Shown here: positions 7,026 to 15,649 of the stretch, piece by piece
Position numbering within the stretch: position 1 is the stretch's first letter
How the letters are laid out: each line of letters starts with the position of its first letter
NCBI GenBank assembly: GCA_026785765.1
Contig: JAJAZK010000222.1
Coordinates: forward strand, 1-18,097
Origin: Rhodoferax sp.
GTDB lineage: Bacteria > Pseudomonadota > Gammaproteobacteria > Burkholderiales > Burkholderiaceae_C
Reading direction: 5' to 3'
Length of the DNA: 18,097 nt
Made by a program: the position numbers and the translations under genes
The notes under the pieces: generated by a model
Seen by the model: only the letters and a program-made list of their open reading frames with translations
What the model was told of the DNA's origin: nothing
Database searches by the model: none

Positions 7026-7054
7026 CTGGCAGGATCCAGGCAAGCCGACATAAT
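7026..7054 (+). promoter_or_regulatory. Candidate sigma-70 promoter of the CysB-type regulator gene
   Basis: CTGGCA (7026-7031, four of six to TTGACA) and CATAAT (7049-7054, five of six to TATAAT) are separated by exactly 17 bp. The -10 ends 27 bases before the regulator ATG. A palindrome CCTGG-N6-CCAGG (7025-7040) overlaps the -35 and could be an autoregulatory operator. This is pattern matching only. Confidence 0.4.
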
Positions 7055-7081
7055 AAAAGCCTTCTTCAGACAACATCAGAT

Positions 7082-8029
7082 ATGAATCTGCACCAATTTC
7101 GTTTTGTCCAGGAAGCGGTGCGCCGCAAGCTGAACCTGACCGAAGCCGCGAAGGCCTTGCACACCTCGCAGCCCGGGGTGTCCAAGGCAATCATCGAACT
7201 GGAAGAAGAACTGGGAATCGAGATTTTTGCGCGCCATGGCAAACGCCTCAAACGGGTGACCGAACCCGGCCAGCATGTGCTCAAGAGCATCGAATTGATC
7301 ATGCGCGAACTCGGCAACCTGCGCCGTATAGGAGACGAGTACAGCGCCCAGGACAGTGGCACGTTGTCAATCGCGACGACCCACACGCAGGCCAGGTATG
7401 TATTGCCCGATGCGGTGTCGCGTCTGCGGATTGCCTATCCGAAGGTCAACATCAGCCTGCACCAGGGCGCGCCGCATCAGGTGGCCCAGATGGTGATCGA
7501 TGAAGTGGCGGAGATCGGCATCGCCACCGAATCACTAGCCGCTTACAGCGAACTGGTGACCTTGCCCTGTTATGAATGGCAGCACATGCTGGTGCTGCCG
7601 GTCGACCATCCCCTGTGTCTGAAAGAGCGCCTGACGCTGGAAGACATTGCGGCCGAGCCACTCATCACCTACCACCCGTCCTTTACCGGCCGCACCAAGA
7701 TCGACCAGGCATTTGCTACGCGCAACTTGCACCCGCGTATCGCGCTCGAAGCAATCGATTCGGACGTGATCACCACCTATGTGCGTCTCGGTATGGGCAT
7801 CGGCATCGCCGCCGAAATGGCGGTGCGTGGCTTGACCGCGGAGGCTGGCGGACTGGTGGTGCGGCCGGTGGGCCAGCTGTTTGGTCAAAACGTGGCACGC
7901 GTGGCATTCAAACGCGGAGCCTACCTGCGCAATTTCGTTTACAAGTTTGCGGAACTTCTCAGCGACCGGCTGGAGCGCCAGCTGGTGGCGCGCGCCATGA
8001 CCGGGCATGTCAATGACTATGAACTATGA
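7082..8029 (+). CDS. cysB: CysB-type LysR-family transcriptional regulator
   Basis: This 315-aa LysR regulator is close to CysB/Cbl, which control sulfate uptake, cysteine synthesis and organosulfur use in response to acetylserine, sulfate or adenosine phosphosulfate. The N-terminal winged helix-turn-helix (about 1-60) reads LNLTEAAKALHTSQPGVSKA, as in E. coli CysB. The effector domain has SIATTHTQARY with T100, T102 and Q103 at the same numbers as the sulfate/acetylserine pocket of CysB. It also keeps LPCYEWQHML, FTGRTKID and DADVI/TYVRLGMGIGI-like blocks. It is a few residues shorter than E. coli CysB (324 aa). The two possible names, CysB and Cbl, cannot be split by eye. It lies 74 bp after the CbiX chelatase and 10 bp before a methionine aminotransferase gene. 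No Shine-Dalgarno sequence is obvious. Confidence 0.92.
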   Translation: MNLHQFRFVQEAVRRKLNLTEAAKALHTSQPGVSKAIIELEEELGIEIFARHGKRLKRVTEPGQHVLKSIELIMRELGNLRRIGDEYSAQDSGTLSIATTHTQARYVLPDAVSRLRIAYPKVNISLHQGAPHQVAQMVIDEVAEIGIATESLAAYSELVTLPCYEWQHMLVLPVDHPLCLKERLTLEDIAAEPLITYHPSFTGRTKIDQAFATRNLHPRIALEAIDSDVITTYVRLGMGIGIAAEMAVRGLTAEAGGLVVRPVGQLFGQNVARVAFKRGAYLRNFVYKFAELLSDRLERQLVARAMTGHVNDYEL

Positions 8030-8039
8030 CCTCACTGTA

Positions 8040-9218
8040 ATGACCCATACGCCAGCGCTCATCTCCAAGCTTCCCACGGTCGGCACCACGATTTTCACCG
8101 TCATGTCGACGCTGGCGGCCGAACATGGAGCTGTCAACCTGGGACAGGGATTTCCGGACTTCGATTGCGATCCGGCGCTGGTGGGTGCGGTTTCGCAAGC
8201 CATGCAAGCTGGCCTGAACCAGTACCCACCGATGGCCGGTGTCGCCGCACTGCGGGAGGCCGTCGCGAGCAAGTTGGCGCTCTGGCACGGCGCAGCTGGC
8301 GGGCGCAACTACGACGCAGCGGCCGAGATCACGGTGACAGCGGGCGCCACCCAGGCCATCATCACCGCGATCCTGGCCGTGGTGCACCCCGGCGACGAGG
8401 TGATTGTGCTGGAGCCGTGTTACGACAGTTATGTCCCCAACATCGATCTCACCGGCGGCAAGGCAGTCCGGGTGCCGCTGAAACCCGGCAGTTTTCGCCC
8501 CGACTTTGATCGCATCGGCGCCGCAATTACGCCGCGCACTCGGGCGATCCTGATCAACAGCCCACACAATCCCAGCGCGACTGTTTGGTCCGATGCCGAC
8601 ATGTTGCGTTTGCAGGAGTTGCTGGCCCCGACCAACATCCTGCTGATCAGCGACGAAGTCTATGAACACATGGTGTTTGACAACCAAGCGCACCATAGCG
8701 CAGCCCGTTATCCGGGTCTGGCGGCACGCGCCTTCATCGTCTCGAGTTTTGGCAAGACTTACCATGTCACCGGATGGAAAGTCGGTTTTGTGGCGGCTCC
8801 CGCCGCGCTGATGGGCGAATTCCGCAAAGTGCACCAGTTCAATGTGTTCACGGTAAACACACCGGTTCAGCATGGCCTTGCGGCCTACATGGCCAATCCG
8901 CGGCCGTACCAGGAACTGGCGGCGTTCTACCAGCGTAAGCGTGACTTGTTTCGTGCCGGTCTGGCGGCCACCCGCCTGCGGCTGTTACCCAGCGAAGGCA
9001 GCTTCTTCCAATGTGTGGACATTTCCGCCCTTGCCGTGCCGGAACGCACCCTGGGCGAAGCCAGGTTCTGCGAATGGCTGACCACCGAAGTGGGTGTGGC
9101 GGCGATCCCGCTCAGCGCGTTTTACGGCGATGGCTTCGACCAGAGCGTAGTCCGGTTCTGCTTTGCCAAGAAAGACGAGACACTGCGTACTGCCTTGCAA
9201 CGGCTGGCCAGGCTGTAG
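8040..9218 (+). CDS. ybdL: Methionine aminotransferase, YbdL-type, PLP-dependent (fold type I)
   Basis: The product belongs to aminotransferase class I/II. E. coli YbdL prefers methionine, histidine and phenylalanine, and transaminates keto-methylthiobutyrate, the last step of methionine salvage. The 392-aa protein follows YbdL closely from SKLPTVGTTIFTVMS and NLGQGFPDFD near the start to RFCFAKKDETL at the end. PLP residues are visible: K239 in SSFGKTYHVTGWK (Schiff base), D205 and Y208 in ISDEVYEH, N177 in NSPHNPSATVW, and R372 (carboxylate binding). I chose the ATG at 8040, where YbdL homology begins, 10 bp after the regulator. In-frame ATGs at 8007 and 8019 would overlap that gene; none has a strong ribosome site, so the start is uncertain by up to 11 codons. 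The neighbouring CysB-type regulator suggests a sulfur amino acid role. Confidence 0.92.
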   Translation: MTHTPALISKLPTVGTTIFTVMSTLAAEHGAVNLGQGFPDFDCDPALVGAVSQAMQAGLNQYPPMAGVAALREAVASKLALWHGAAGGRNYDAAAEITVTAGATQAIITAILAVVHPGDEVIVLEPCYDSYVPNIDLTGGKAVRVPLKPGSFRPDFDRIGAAITPRTRAILINSPHNPSATVWSDADMLRLQELLAPTNILLISDEVYEHMVFDNQAHHSAARYPGLAARAFIVSSFGKTYHVTGWKVGFVAAPAALMGEFRKVHQFNVFTVNTPVQHGLAAYMANPRPYQELAAFYQRKRDLFRAGLAATRLRLLPSEGSFFQCVDISALAVPERTLGEARFCEWLTTEVGVAAIPLSAFYGDGFDQSVVRFCFAKKDETLRTALQRLARL

Positions 9219-9270
9219 TGGTTCCATCCAGCCGTGCAACCGGCCGGTCGTGGCAAGTTGGCGCAGTGGC

Positions 9271-10206
9271 TCAGCGCTGTCGGCCGCGTGCTTCGCGGCG
9301 CGCAATCCAGATGGTGGCGCCGCAAATCACCAGCCCACCGATCAAGGTCGTCTGACTCGGCGTCTCGCCAAACACGAGCCAACCCATGGCCGCTGCCCAG
9401 ACCAGATCGAGGAACTTGACCGACTGCGTCGACGAAATGTCAGCCACTGCGAAACCTCGCGTCACGCTATAGTGCGCCGCCACTCCCAGCACCCCTGCGG
9501 CCAAAAAACCCAGCCACTGTCCCGGCAAAACTGGCGCCCAGAACCAGATCGCCAACGGCAGGCTGAACAGGGATACGCTGATGGCTTGCCACAACACGAT
9601 CACCTCCACGCGCTCGGTCCGGGTCAGTGCTTTGGTCAGCAGGAAGGATGCCGCAAAAATCGGACTCGAGGCCAGCATCACCAGGCTATAGACACTACTA
9701 CCGCCAGTCAGGCTGGGCCCCAGCACGATCAACACGCCGACAAAACCGAGCAGTGCGGCAAGCCAGCGGTCCCAGCGCATCTGCTCGCGAAAAAACAGGT
9801 AGGCACCCAGCATGATGAAGATCGGGCCGGTGAATCCGATGGCGGTGGTGTCCGCCATCGGGATCTGCGGCAATGCAGTGAACCACAGCATCAGGCCGAC
9901 GCTGTGCAACCCGCCGCGGACAAACTGTCCGCCCATTCGTTTGGGCATGTAGGCAGCAAGGCCTGCGCCCATGACCCATGGCGCCATGACAATGACCGAG
10001 CTGATGTAGCGCAGAAACTGGGCCTGCAGCGGGTGCATCTGCAAGGACAACAAGCGGATGATGGTGTTGAGCTGGACAAATATCAATCCTGCCAAAGTCA
10101 CCCATAACAAACCCTTGACTGTCGGATCAAGCCGCTGTGCGCGATGGCGCAGCAGTGCCAGGCGCCGTTGCAGGGGTGAGCGGCTGCGACCCGTTCGGTG
10201 ATTCAC
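9271..10206 (-). CDS. DMT-superfamily (EamA) transporter
   Basis: This inner-membrane carrier of 311 aa has two EamA repeats and about ten hydrophobic helices, beginning at about residue 30 (GLLWVTLAGLIFVQLNTIIRLL) and ending with GGLVICGATIWIARRE. The first half ends near LGFVGVLIVLGP and the second near LVFGETPSQTTLIGG, the usual repeat marks, including the conserved FxE in each half (LFFREQM and LVFGETP). The substrate is unknown; members move amino acids, nucleosides, carnitine and other metabolites. The N-terminus is unusually basic (about eight Arg in 25 residues). The start taken is a GTG, 10 bp after the hrpA stop, with no clear ribosome site. It is probably co-transcribed with hrpA. 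It converges on the aminotransferase with a 52-bp gap that holds no clear terminator. Confidence 0.88.
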   Translation of the reverse strand: MNHRTGRSRSPLQRRLALLRHRAQRLDPTVKGLLWVTLAGLIFVQLNTIIRLLSLQMHPLQAQFLRYISSVIVMAPWVMGAGLAAYMPKRMGGQFVRGGLHSVGLMLWFTALPQIPMADTTAIGFTGPIFIMLGAYLFFREQMRWDRWLAALLGFVGVLIVLGPSLTGGSSVYSLVMLASSPIFAASFLLTKALTRTERVEVIVLWQAISVSLFSLPLAIWFWAPVLPGQWLGFLAAGVLGVAAHYSVTRGFAVADISSTQSVKFLDLVWAAAMGWLVFGETPSQTTLIGGLVICGATIWIARREARGRQR

Positions 10207-10216
10207 GGGGTACCGA

Positions 10217-13200
10217 TCATTGCCCGATCTGCTGCCATACCTTTTCCAGCCGTTTCACGCTGACCGGCTGCGGGGTACGTAATTCCTGCGCGAAAAAACT
10301 GACGCGCAGCTCCTCCAGCAGCCAGCGGAATTCGTCCAATCGGCTATCAGGCACACCCTTGCGCTCGGCCAGCAGACGCCAATAGCGCGACTCCAGTGGC
10401 CGCAACTCGCCCAGCCGCAAAGAATCCCGCGCCGGGTCGCCGCGCGCCTTGTCCAGGCGCAACACAATTGCCTTGAGGTAGCGGACGAAGTGCGGCAATT
10501 GCGCCCAAGGTGTGAGCGCCAGGAAGCGGGACGGCATCAGGCGCTGCAACTGCTGCTGCGCATCGGTGCAGGCCTCTGCCAATTGCCGGTTGTCCTTTAT
10601 CTTGCGAACCGCCAATGCGTACTCGGCGAGGACGGTTCCACACAGCCTGACAATTTCGTTGGCAATCAGGGTGAGCCGCCCCCGGCCCTCCTCCAGACGT
10701 TGGCGAAACGCCGTAGCATCACCCGGCAAGGGCTGTTGCAGAAATGCCCGCTCCAGCGCCACGTCGATGATCTGGGCGCGCAACTCTTCCATGGTGCCCA
10801 GCGACATATAGGCCGCCGCCATCTTCTGCAACTCGGGCGACCTTTTTTCAAGGTACTTGATGGCATCGCGAACCTGCAGCGCAAACAAGCGGCGCAGACC
10901 GGCGCGGTGCCGCACGACGGCCGCCGCGGGCTCATCAAACACCTCGATGCCCACCGCATCGCCCAAGTCCGTGAGAGCCGGAAAACCGATCAGTGTCTGC
11001 GTCCCCTTGCGGATCTCGAGCAGTTCGGGCAACTCGCCAAAAGTCCATCCGGTGTAACGAGCAGCGCTCTCAACCGGTGCAGCAGCGCGGGCCACCGCCA
11101 CAACGGGCCCCGTACGTTCCGGTGCTGCGACGGGCGGCGCAGGGTTTGCCGCCGCTGGCGTCGCCTTCAACCCCGCCAATGCCTGAAAGGCACCCCGCGC
11201 CTGCGCCCCCAGTTCGGCCTTTAGCGCAGCCAGATTGCGCCCGCTACCGAGCTGACGGCCATGTTCATCGGCCACACGGTAGTTCATGAACAGATGCGGA
11301 CTCAAGGTATCGAGCTTGAAGTCGCCTAGCTTTACATCAAGCGAAGTTTCCGCACGAACCAGCTTGAGCAAACTGTCCACCAGGCCGTTGCGCCCGAATG
11401 ATTCGGGTTGCGCGAATTGTGCCGCGATCCGTGTGGCGCTATCTGGCAGCGGAACAAAACGCGCGCGCGGTTTCTGCTGCAGGCTTCTGAGCAGGGCCAG
11501 TATCTTGTCACGCAACATACCGGGAACCAGCCATTCGCAGCGTTCCTCGTTTACCTGGTTGAGCACAAACAAGGGTACTGTCACCGTCAACCCGTCGCGC
11601 ACATCACCCGGCTCGTGCAGGTACTGCGCAGTGCAATCAACGCCACCGAGCCTCAGCGTCCGCGGAAACGCATTGGTGGTGATGCCGGCGGCTTCGTGGC
11701 GCATCAGCTCGGCACGCGTCAGCAATAATAGTTGCGGCTGCTTCTTCACTTCCGCGCGGTACCAGGTCTCGCAGCTGTGACCACTGCAAACGTCCGGCGG
11801 CAACTGCTGGTCGTAAAACGCGAAGATCAGTTCATCGTCCACCAGCACATCCTGGCGCCGCGACTTGTGCTCCAGGTCCTCCACCTGTGACACCAGTTTG
11901 CGGTTTGCCGCCAGAAACGCCAGGTTGGTTTCCCACTGTCCCGCCACCAGGGCCTCGCGAATGAAAATCTCTCGCGCCGCCTGCGGATCAATGCGTGCAT
12001 AGTTGACCCGACGACCGCTGTAGACCACGATGCCATACAAGGTGGCACGTTCGAGCGCCGTCACTTCGGCAGCCTTCTTCTCCCAATGCGGATCGAGCAA
12101 CTGTTTCTTCAGCAAATGCGCGCCAACCTGCTCCAGCCATTGCGGCTCGATCGCTGCAAGGCCACGGCCGAACAACCGTGTCGTCTCCACCAACTCGGCG
12201 GCCATGATCCAGCGACCGGGCTTCTTTGCCAGATGCGCACCCGGGTGGCGGTAAAACTTGATGCCGCGTGGACCAAGGTACACCTCCTCGTCATCGAGCT
12301 TGCAACCAATATTACCCAACAAGCCGGCCAACATGGCCAGATGCAACTGCTCGTAGCTCGCCGGCGCGCTGTTGATCTGCCACCGGTGCTCTGCCACCAC
12401 AGTCTGTAACTGCGAATGGATATCCTTCCATTCGCGCACCCGGCGCACACTGACAAAGTTCTGCCGCAGCAGCTGCTCGTATTGCCGGTTCGACAAGCGG
12501 TGCTCGGCACTGCCTTTCTCGCCACGTGCATGGGCGATCCACTTCCAGAGCTTGAGGTAACCGCTGAACTCGCTGCGGTCGTCGTCAAACTTGCTGTGCG
12601 CCGTGTCGGCGGCGCCTTGCGCATCCATCGGACGGTCGCGTACATCCTGCACACTGAGCGCGCTGGCAACCACCAGCACTTCATCGAGGGCATGGCGTTC
12701 GCGCGCCTCCAGAATCATGCGGCCTACGCGCGGGTCCAGCGGCAGCCGCGCCAGCTCGACGCCGGTTGGTGTCAGCTCACGGTCATCGTCGACGGCGCCG
12801 AGTTCTGCCAGCAACTGGTAACCGTCGGTGATGGCGCGCGCCTGGGGAGCCTCCAAAAACGGAAAGTCCTCGACCAGGCCAAGGTGCAGTGACTTCATGC
12901 GCAGGATCACGCCGGCCAGTGAGCTGCGCAGGATTTCCGGATCGGTGAACCGGGGGCGCTGCTCGAAATCGCGCTGCTCGTACAGCCGGATGCAGATCCC
13001 GTTGGCCACGCGCCCGCAGCGCCCGGCGCGCTGATTGGCCGACGACTGGCTGATCGGCTCCACCAGCAACTGCTCCACCTTGCTGCGAAAGCTGTAGCGC
13101 TTCATGCGCGCCGTGCCGGCATCGATGACAAAACGGATGCCCGGTACCGTCAGCGATGTCTCTGCCACGTTGGTCGCGAGCACGATGCGGCGACCGGAGT

Positions 13201-14116
13201 GGGTGTCGAAGATGCGGTCCTGCTCGGGTTGGCTTAGCCGTGCAAAAAGCGGCATCACTTCGGCCTGCCGGAACAGCGGCTGGTGGCTGAGGTGTTTGCG
13301 CAAATGGTCGGTCGCCTCGCGAATCTCGCGTTCACCCGGCAGGAACACCAATATGTCACCGTCAAGCCCGGACCCAGCCGTCGTGCCGGGCGCAGAGCTG
13401 CCGCGCCACAACTCATCCACCGCGTCGGCGATCGCCGCGTTCAGTCCATAGTCGCGCGATTCCTCGAACGGCCGGTAACGCTGCTCTACCGGGTACATGC
13501 GCCCCGACACCGAGATCACCGGCGCCGGGCCGCGAGCCGACGCAAAGTGCTCGGCAAAGCGCTGGGCGTCGATGGTGGCCGAGGTCACGATGACCTTCAG
13601 GTCCGGGCGCCGCGGCAGAATCTGGCGCAAGTACCCGAGCAGGAAATCGATGTTCAGGCTGCGTTCGTGGGCCTCATCGATGATGATCGTGTCATAGGCC
13701 TTGAGCAACGGGTCGGACTGGGTTTCTGCGAGCAGGATGCCGTCCGTCATCAGTTTGACCGACGCATCGCGCGACAGGCGGTCCTGGAAACGCACTTTAA
13801 AGCCCACCACTTCACCCAGGGCGGTTTTCAGTTCTTCGGCAATGCGTTTGGCAACCGAACTGGCGGCAATCCGGCGCGGCTGCGTGTGGCCGATCAGGCG
13901 GCCCTGCCCTGGCGGCGCGTTGCATTTGCCGCGCCCCATGGCCAGCGCAATCTTGGGTAGCTGCGTCGTTTTGCCCGAGCCGGTCTCCCCGCACACCACC
14001 ACCACCTGATGCTGGCGCAGCGCGTCCATGATTTCGGCACGGCGCTCCGACACCGGCAAGGACTCGGGAAAATCGATCTTCAGGGGATGGGGAGGCGAAT
14101 CGGCAGACACAGGCAC
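10217..14116 (-). CDS. hrpA: ATP-dependent RNA helicase HrpA (DEAH box)
   Basis: At 1299 aa this matches E. coli HrpA (1300 aa), a DEAH/RHA 3'-5' RNA helicase linked to mRNA processing and, in recent work, to rescue of stalled or collided ribosomes. Motifs in order are Walker A GETGSGKT (43-50), motif Ia TQPRRIAA (78-85), DEAH (147-150), SAT (179-181), TNVAETSLTV (315-324) and motif VI QRAGRCGR (362-369). Winged-helix, ratchet and OB-fold regions follow, then the long HrpA-specific C-terminal domain (DUF3418 type) ending with DEFRWLLEELRVSFFAQELRTP. An Ala/Pro-rich linker at about 985-1020 breaks that C-terminal part and looks longer than in E. coli. The start is a GTG, chosen from frame extent and total length; the exact codon is uncertain. 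It is divergent from argA. Confidence 0.96.
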   Translation of the reverse strand: MPVSADSPPHPLKIDFPESLPVSERRAEIMDALRQHQVVVVCGETGSGKTTQLPKIALAMGRGKCNAPPGQGRLIGHTQPRRIAASSVAKRIAEELKTALGEVVGFKVRFQDRLSRDASVKLMTDGILLAETQSDPLLKAYDTIIIDEAHERSLNIDFLLGYLRQILPRRPDLKVIVTSATIDAQRFAEHFASARGPAPVISVSGRMYPVEQRYRPFEESRDYGLNAAIADAVDELWRGSSAPGTTAGSGLDGDILVFLPGEREIREATDHLRKHLSHQPLFRQAEVMPLFARLSQPEQDRIFDTHSGRRIVLATNVAETSLTVPGIRFVIDAGTARMKRYSFRSKVEQLLVEPISQSSANQRAGRCGRVANGICIRLYEQRDFEQRPRFTDPEILRSSLAGVILRMKSLHLGLVEDFPFLEAPQARAITDGYQLLAELGAVDDDRELTPTGVELARLPLDPRVGRMILEARERHALDEVLVVASALSVQDVRDRPMDAQGAADTAHSKFDDDRSEFSGYLKLWKWIAHARGEKGSAEHRLSNRQYEQLLRQNFVSVRRVREWKDIHSQLQTVVAEHRWQINSAPASYEQLHLAMLAGLLGNIGCKLDDEEVYLGPRGIKFYRHPGAHLAKKPGRWIMAAELVETTRLFGRGLAAIEPQWLEQVGAHLLKKQLLDPHWEKKAAEVTALERATLYGIVVYSGRRVNYARIDPQAAREIFIREALVAGQWETNLAFLAANRKLVSQVEDLEHKSRRQDVLVDDELIFAFYDQQLPPDVCSGHSCETWYRAEVKKQPQLLLLTRAELMRHEAAGITTNAFPRTLRLGGVDCTAQYLHEPGDVRDGLTVTVPLFVLNQVNEERCEWLVPGMLRDKILALLRSLQQKPRARFVPLPDSATRIAAQFAQPESFGRNGLVDSLLKLVRAETSLDVKLGDFKLDTLSPHLFMNYRVADEHGRQLGSGRNLAALKAELGAQARGAFQALAGLKATPAAANPAPPVAAPERTGPVVAVARAAAPVESAARYTGWTFGELPELLEIRKGTQTLIGFPALTDLGDAVGIEVFDEPAAAVVRHRAGLRRLFALQVRDAIKYLEKRSPELQKMAAAYMSLGTMEELRAQIIDVALERAFLQQPLPGDATAFRQRLEEGRGRLTLIANEIVRLCGTVLAEYALAVRKIKDNRQLAEACTDAQQQLQRLMPSRFLALTPWAQLPHFVRYLKAIVLRLDKARGDPARDSLRLGELRPLESRYWRLLAERKGVPDSRLDEFRWLLEELRVSFFAQELRTPQPVSVKRLEKVWQQIGQ

Positions 14117-14253
14117 ACACGATTATCCCTGCGGCATTTGATTTCAGCCTGGAGTCGCTGCATGTGAACCGCGCGCTTTGGGCAGCCGTTGCGAAAGCCA
14201 GCCAATGCTTCGCCCATAATCAGCATTTGCCCGAGTCCATAGCGCCACCCACG
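14117..14253. promoter_or_regulatory. Divergent hrpA / argA intergenic region
   Basis: These 137 bp lie between the hrpA start (leftward) and the argA start (rightward). For argA a CATAAT box at 14215-14220 lies 33 bases before the ATG, but no good -35 is found at 16-18 bp; TTGCGA at 14189-14194 is 20 bp away. No clear ribosome site precedes argA. On the minus strand a GATAAT at 14127-14122 sits almost on the proposed hrpA start, which would leave next to no leader. Confidence 0.4.
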
Positions 14254-15603
14254 ATGTCTGCTGTATTCAACTTCACTTTCGTGCCCTGGTTCCGGTCGGT
14301 CGCACCGTACATCCACAAGTTCCGCAATCAAACCTTTGTGGTTGGTGTGTGCGGCGAGGCGATTGCGGCCGGAAAGCTGCAACACCTGGCACAGGACCTG
14401 GCCATGGTGCAGAGCATGGGCGTCAAAATCGTTCTGGTGCATGGATTCCGACCCCAAGTCAACGAACAGCTCAAGGCCAAAGGGCACACACCCCGGTATT
14501 CGCACGGGGTCCGCATCACAGACGAAGTTTCGCTGGACTGTGCGCAGGAAGCGGCCGGGCAGTTGCGTTATGAGATCGAAGCGGCGTTCAGCCAGGGGCT
14601 GCCCAACACGCCGATGGCTGGCGCTACGGTGCGGGTGATTTCCGGCAACTTCATCACGGCGCGGCCGGTCGGCATTCTGGATGGTGTCGATTTCCTGCAC
14701 TCCGGGCTGGTGCGCAAAGTCGACGTCGCCGGCATCTACCGCACGCTGGACATGGGCGCCCTGGTGTTGCTGTCGCCATTTGGGTTCTCCCCCACCGGTG
14801 AGGCATTCAACCTGACGATGGAAGAAGTGGCCACCAGCGTGGCGATTGCGCTGCAGGCCGACAAACTTTTGTTCGTCACGGAAATCGCCGGCATCCGGGT
14901 GAAACCGGAAGAGCCCGAAGGGGACGACAACCCGATCGATACCGAACTGCCCCTGGCGGCGGCCGAGAAGTTGCTCGCCGGTCTGCCCGGCGCCCAGCAG
15001 CCCACCGACACCGCGTTCTACCTGCAGCACTGCGTCAAGGCCTGCAAGGCTGGCGTAGAACGCAGTCATATCGTGCCGTTTGCGATGGATGGCGCGCTGC
15101 TGCTGGAAATTTATGTGCACGACGGCATTGGCACCATGGTCATCGACGAGAAACTGGAGAGCCTGCGCGAAGCCAGTGCCGACGATGTCGGCGGCATTTT
15201 GCAATTGATCGAGCCGTTCGAAAAAGATGGCACCCTGGTCAAGCGCAGCCGCACCGAGATCGAACGCGACGTTGGCAACTACACGATCCTCGAACACGAC
15301 GGTGTCATTTTTGCCTGCGCGGCCTTGTACCCCTACCCCGAGGCGCGTACTGCGGAAATGGCGGCACTTACCGTATCCCCCGAGTCACAAGGACAGGGCG
15401 ACGGCGAGCGGGTGCACAAGCGCGTCGAGCAACGCGCCAGGACGATGGGTCTGGAGAGCATTTTTGTGCTCACAACCCGCACCATGCACTGGTTCCTGAA
15501 ACGTGGTTTTGTTCAGGCCGACCCGGACCAGTTGCCAGAAGCGCGCCGGCGCATGTACAACTGGGACCGCAAGAGCCAGGTGCTGATGAAGAAGTTGACC
15601 TGA
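14254..15603 (+). CDS. argA: N-acetylglutamate synthase (amino-acid N-acetyltransferase)
   Basis: ArgA catalyses the first step of arginine synthesis: glutamate plus acetyl-CoA gives N-acetylglutamate. It is usually feedback-inhibited by arginine. The 449-aa length fits E. coli ArgA (443 aa). The N-terminal amino-acid-kinase-like domain (about 1-295) shows KIVLVHGFRPQVNEQL and HSGLVRKVDVAGI. The C-terminal GNAT domain (about 305-449) has AALTVSPESQGQGDGERV, where the Q-G-Q-G-D-G loop binds acetyl-CoA pyrophosphate, then FVLTTRTMHWFLKRGF and the terminal YNWDRKSQVLMKKL, both near-copies of E. coli blocks. I chose the ATG at 14254 because the family begins near FVPWFRSVAPYIHKFR; a GTG 30 codons earlier lacks support. 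This bifunctional form without ornithine acetyltransferase activity acts in the linear or anaplerotic route; argJ is not in the window. Confidence 0.95.
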   Translation: MSAVFNFTFVPWFRSVAPYIHKFRNQTFVVGVCGEAIAAGKLQHLAQDLAMVQSMGVKIVLVHGFRPQVNEQLKAKGHTPRYSHGVRITDEVSLDCAQEAAGQLRYEIEAAFSQGLPNTPMAGATVRVISGNFITARPVGILDGVDFLHSGLVRKVDVAGIYRTLDMGALVLLSPFGFSPTGEAFNLTMEEVATSVAIALQADKLLFVTEIAGIRVKPEEPEGDDNPIDTELPLAAAEKLLAGLPGAQQPTDTAFYLQHCVKACKAGVERSHIVPFAMDGALLLEIYVHDGIGTMVIDEKLESLREASADDVGGILQLIEPFEKDGTLVKRSRTEIERDVGNYTILEHDGVIFACAALYPYPEARTAEMAALTVSPESQGQGDGERVHKRVEQRARTMGLESIFVLTTRTMHWFLKRGFVQADPDQLPEARRRMYNWDRKSQVLMKKLT

Positions 15604-15649
15604 CGCCGCCCCGATCCGAAACATCTGTTCCATGAAAGGCAATGCAAAC

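Noticed and set aside
9219..9270. Bidirectional terminator between the convergent aminotransferase and DMT transporter genes
   Set aside because: The 52-bp gap has only short GC-rich complementarity (CCGGCCGG) and no T run on either strand.
14122..14127. GATAAT on the minus strand as the hrpA -10 box
   Set aside because: It ends six bases before the proposed GTG start, leaving essentially no leader, and no -35 is found at 16-18 bp.
14164..14253. GTG start for argA 30 codons upstream
   Set aside because: No ribosome site, no ArgA homology in the added residues, and it would cover the likely promoter region.
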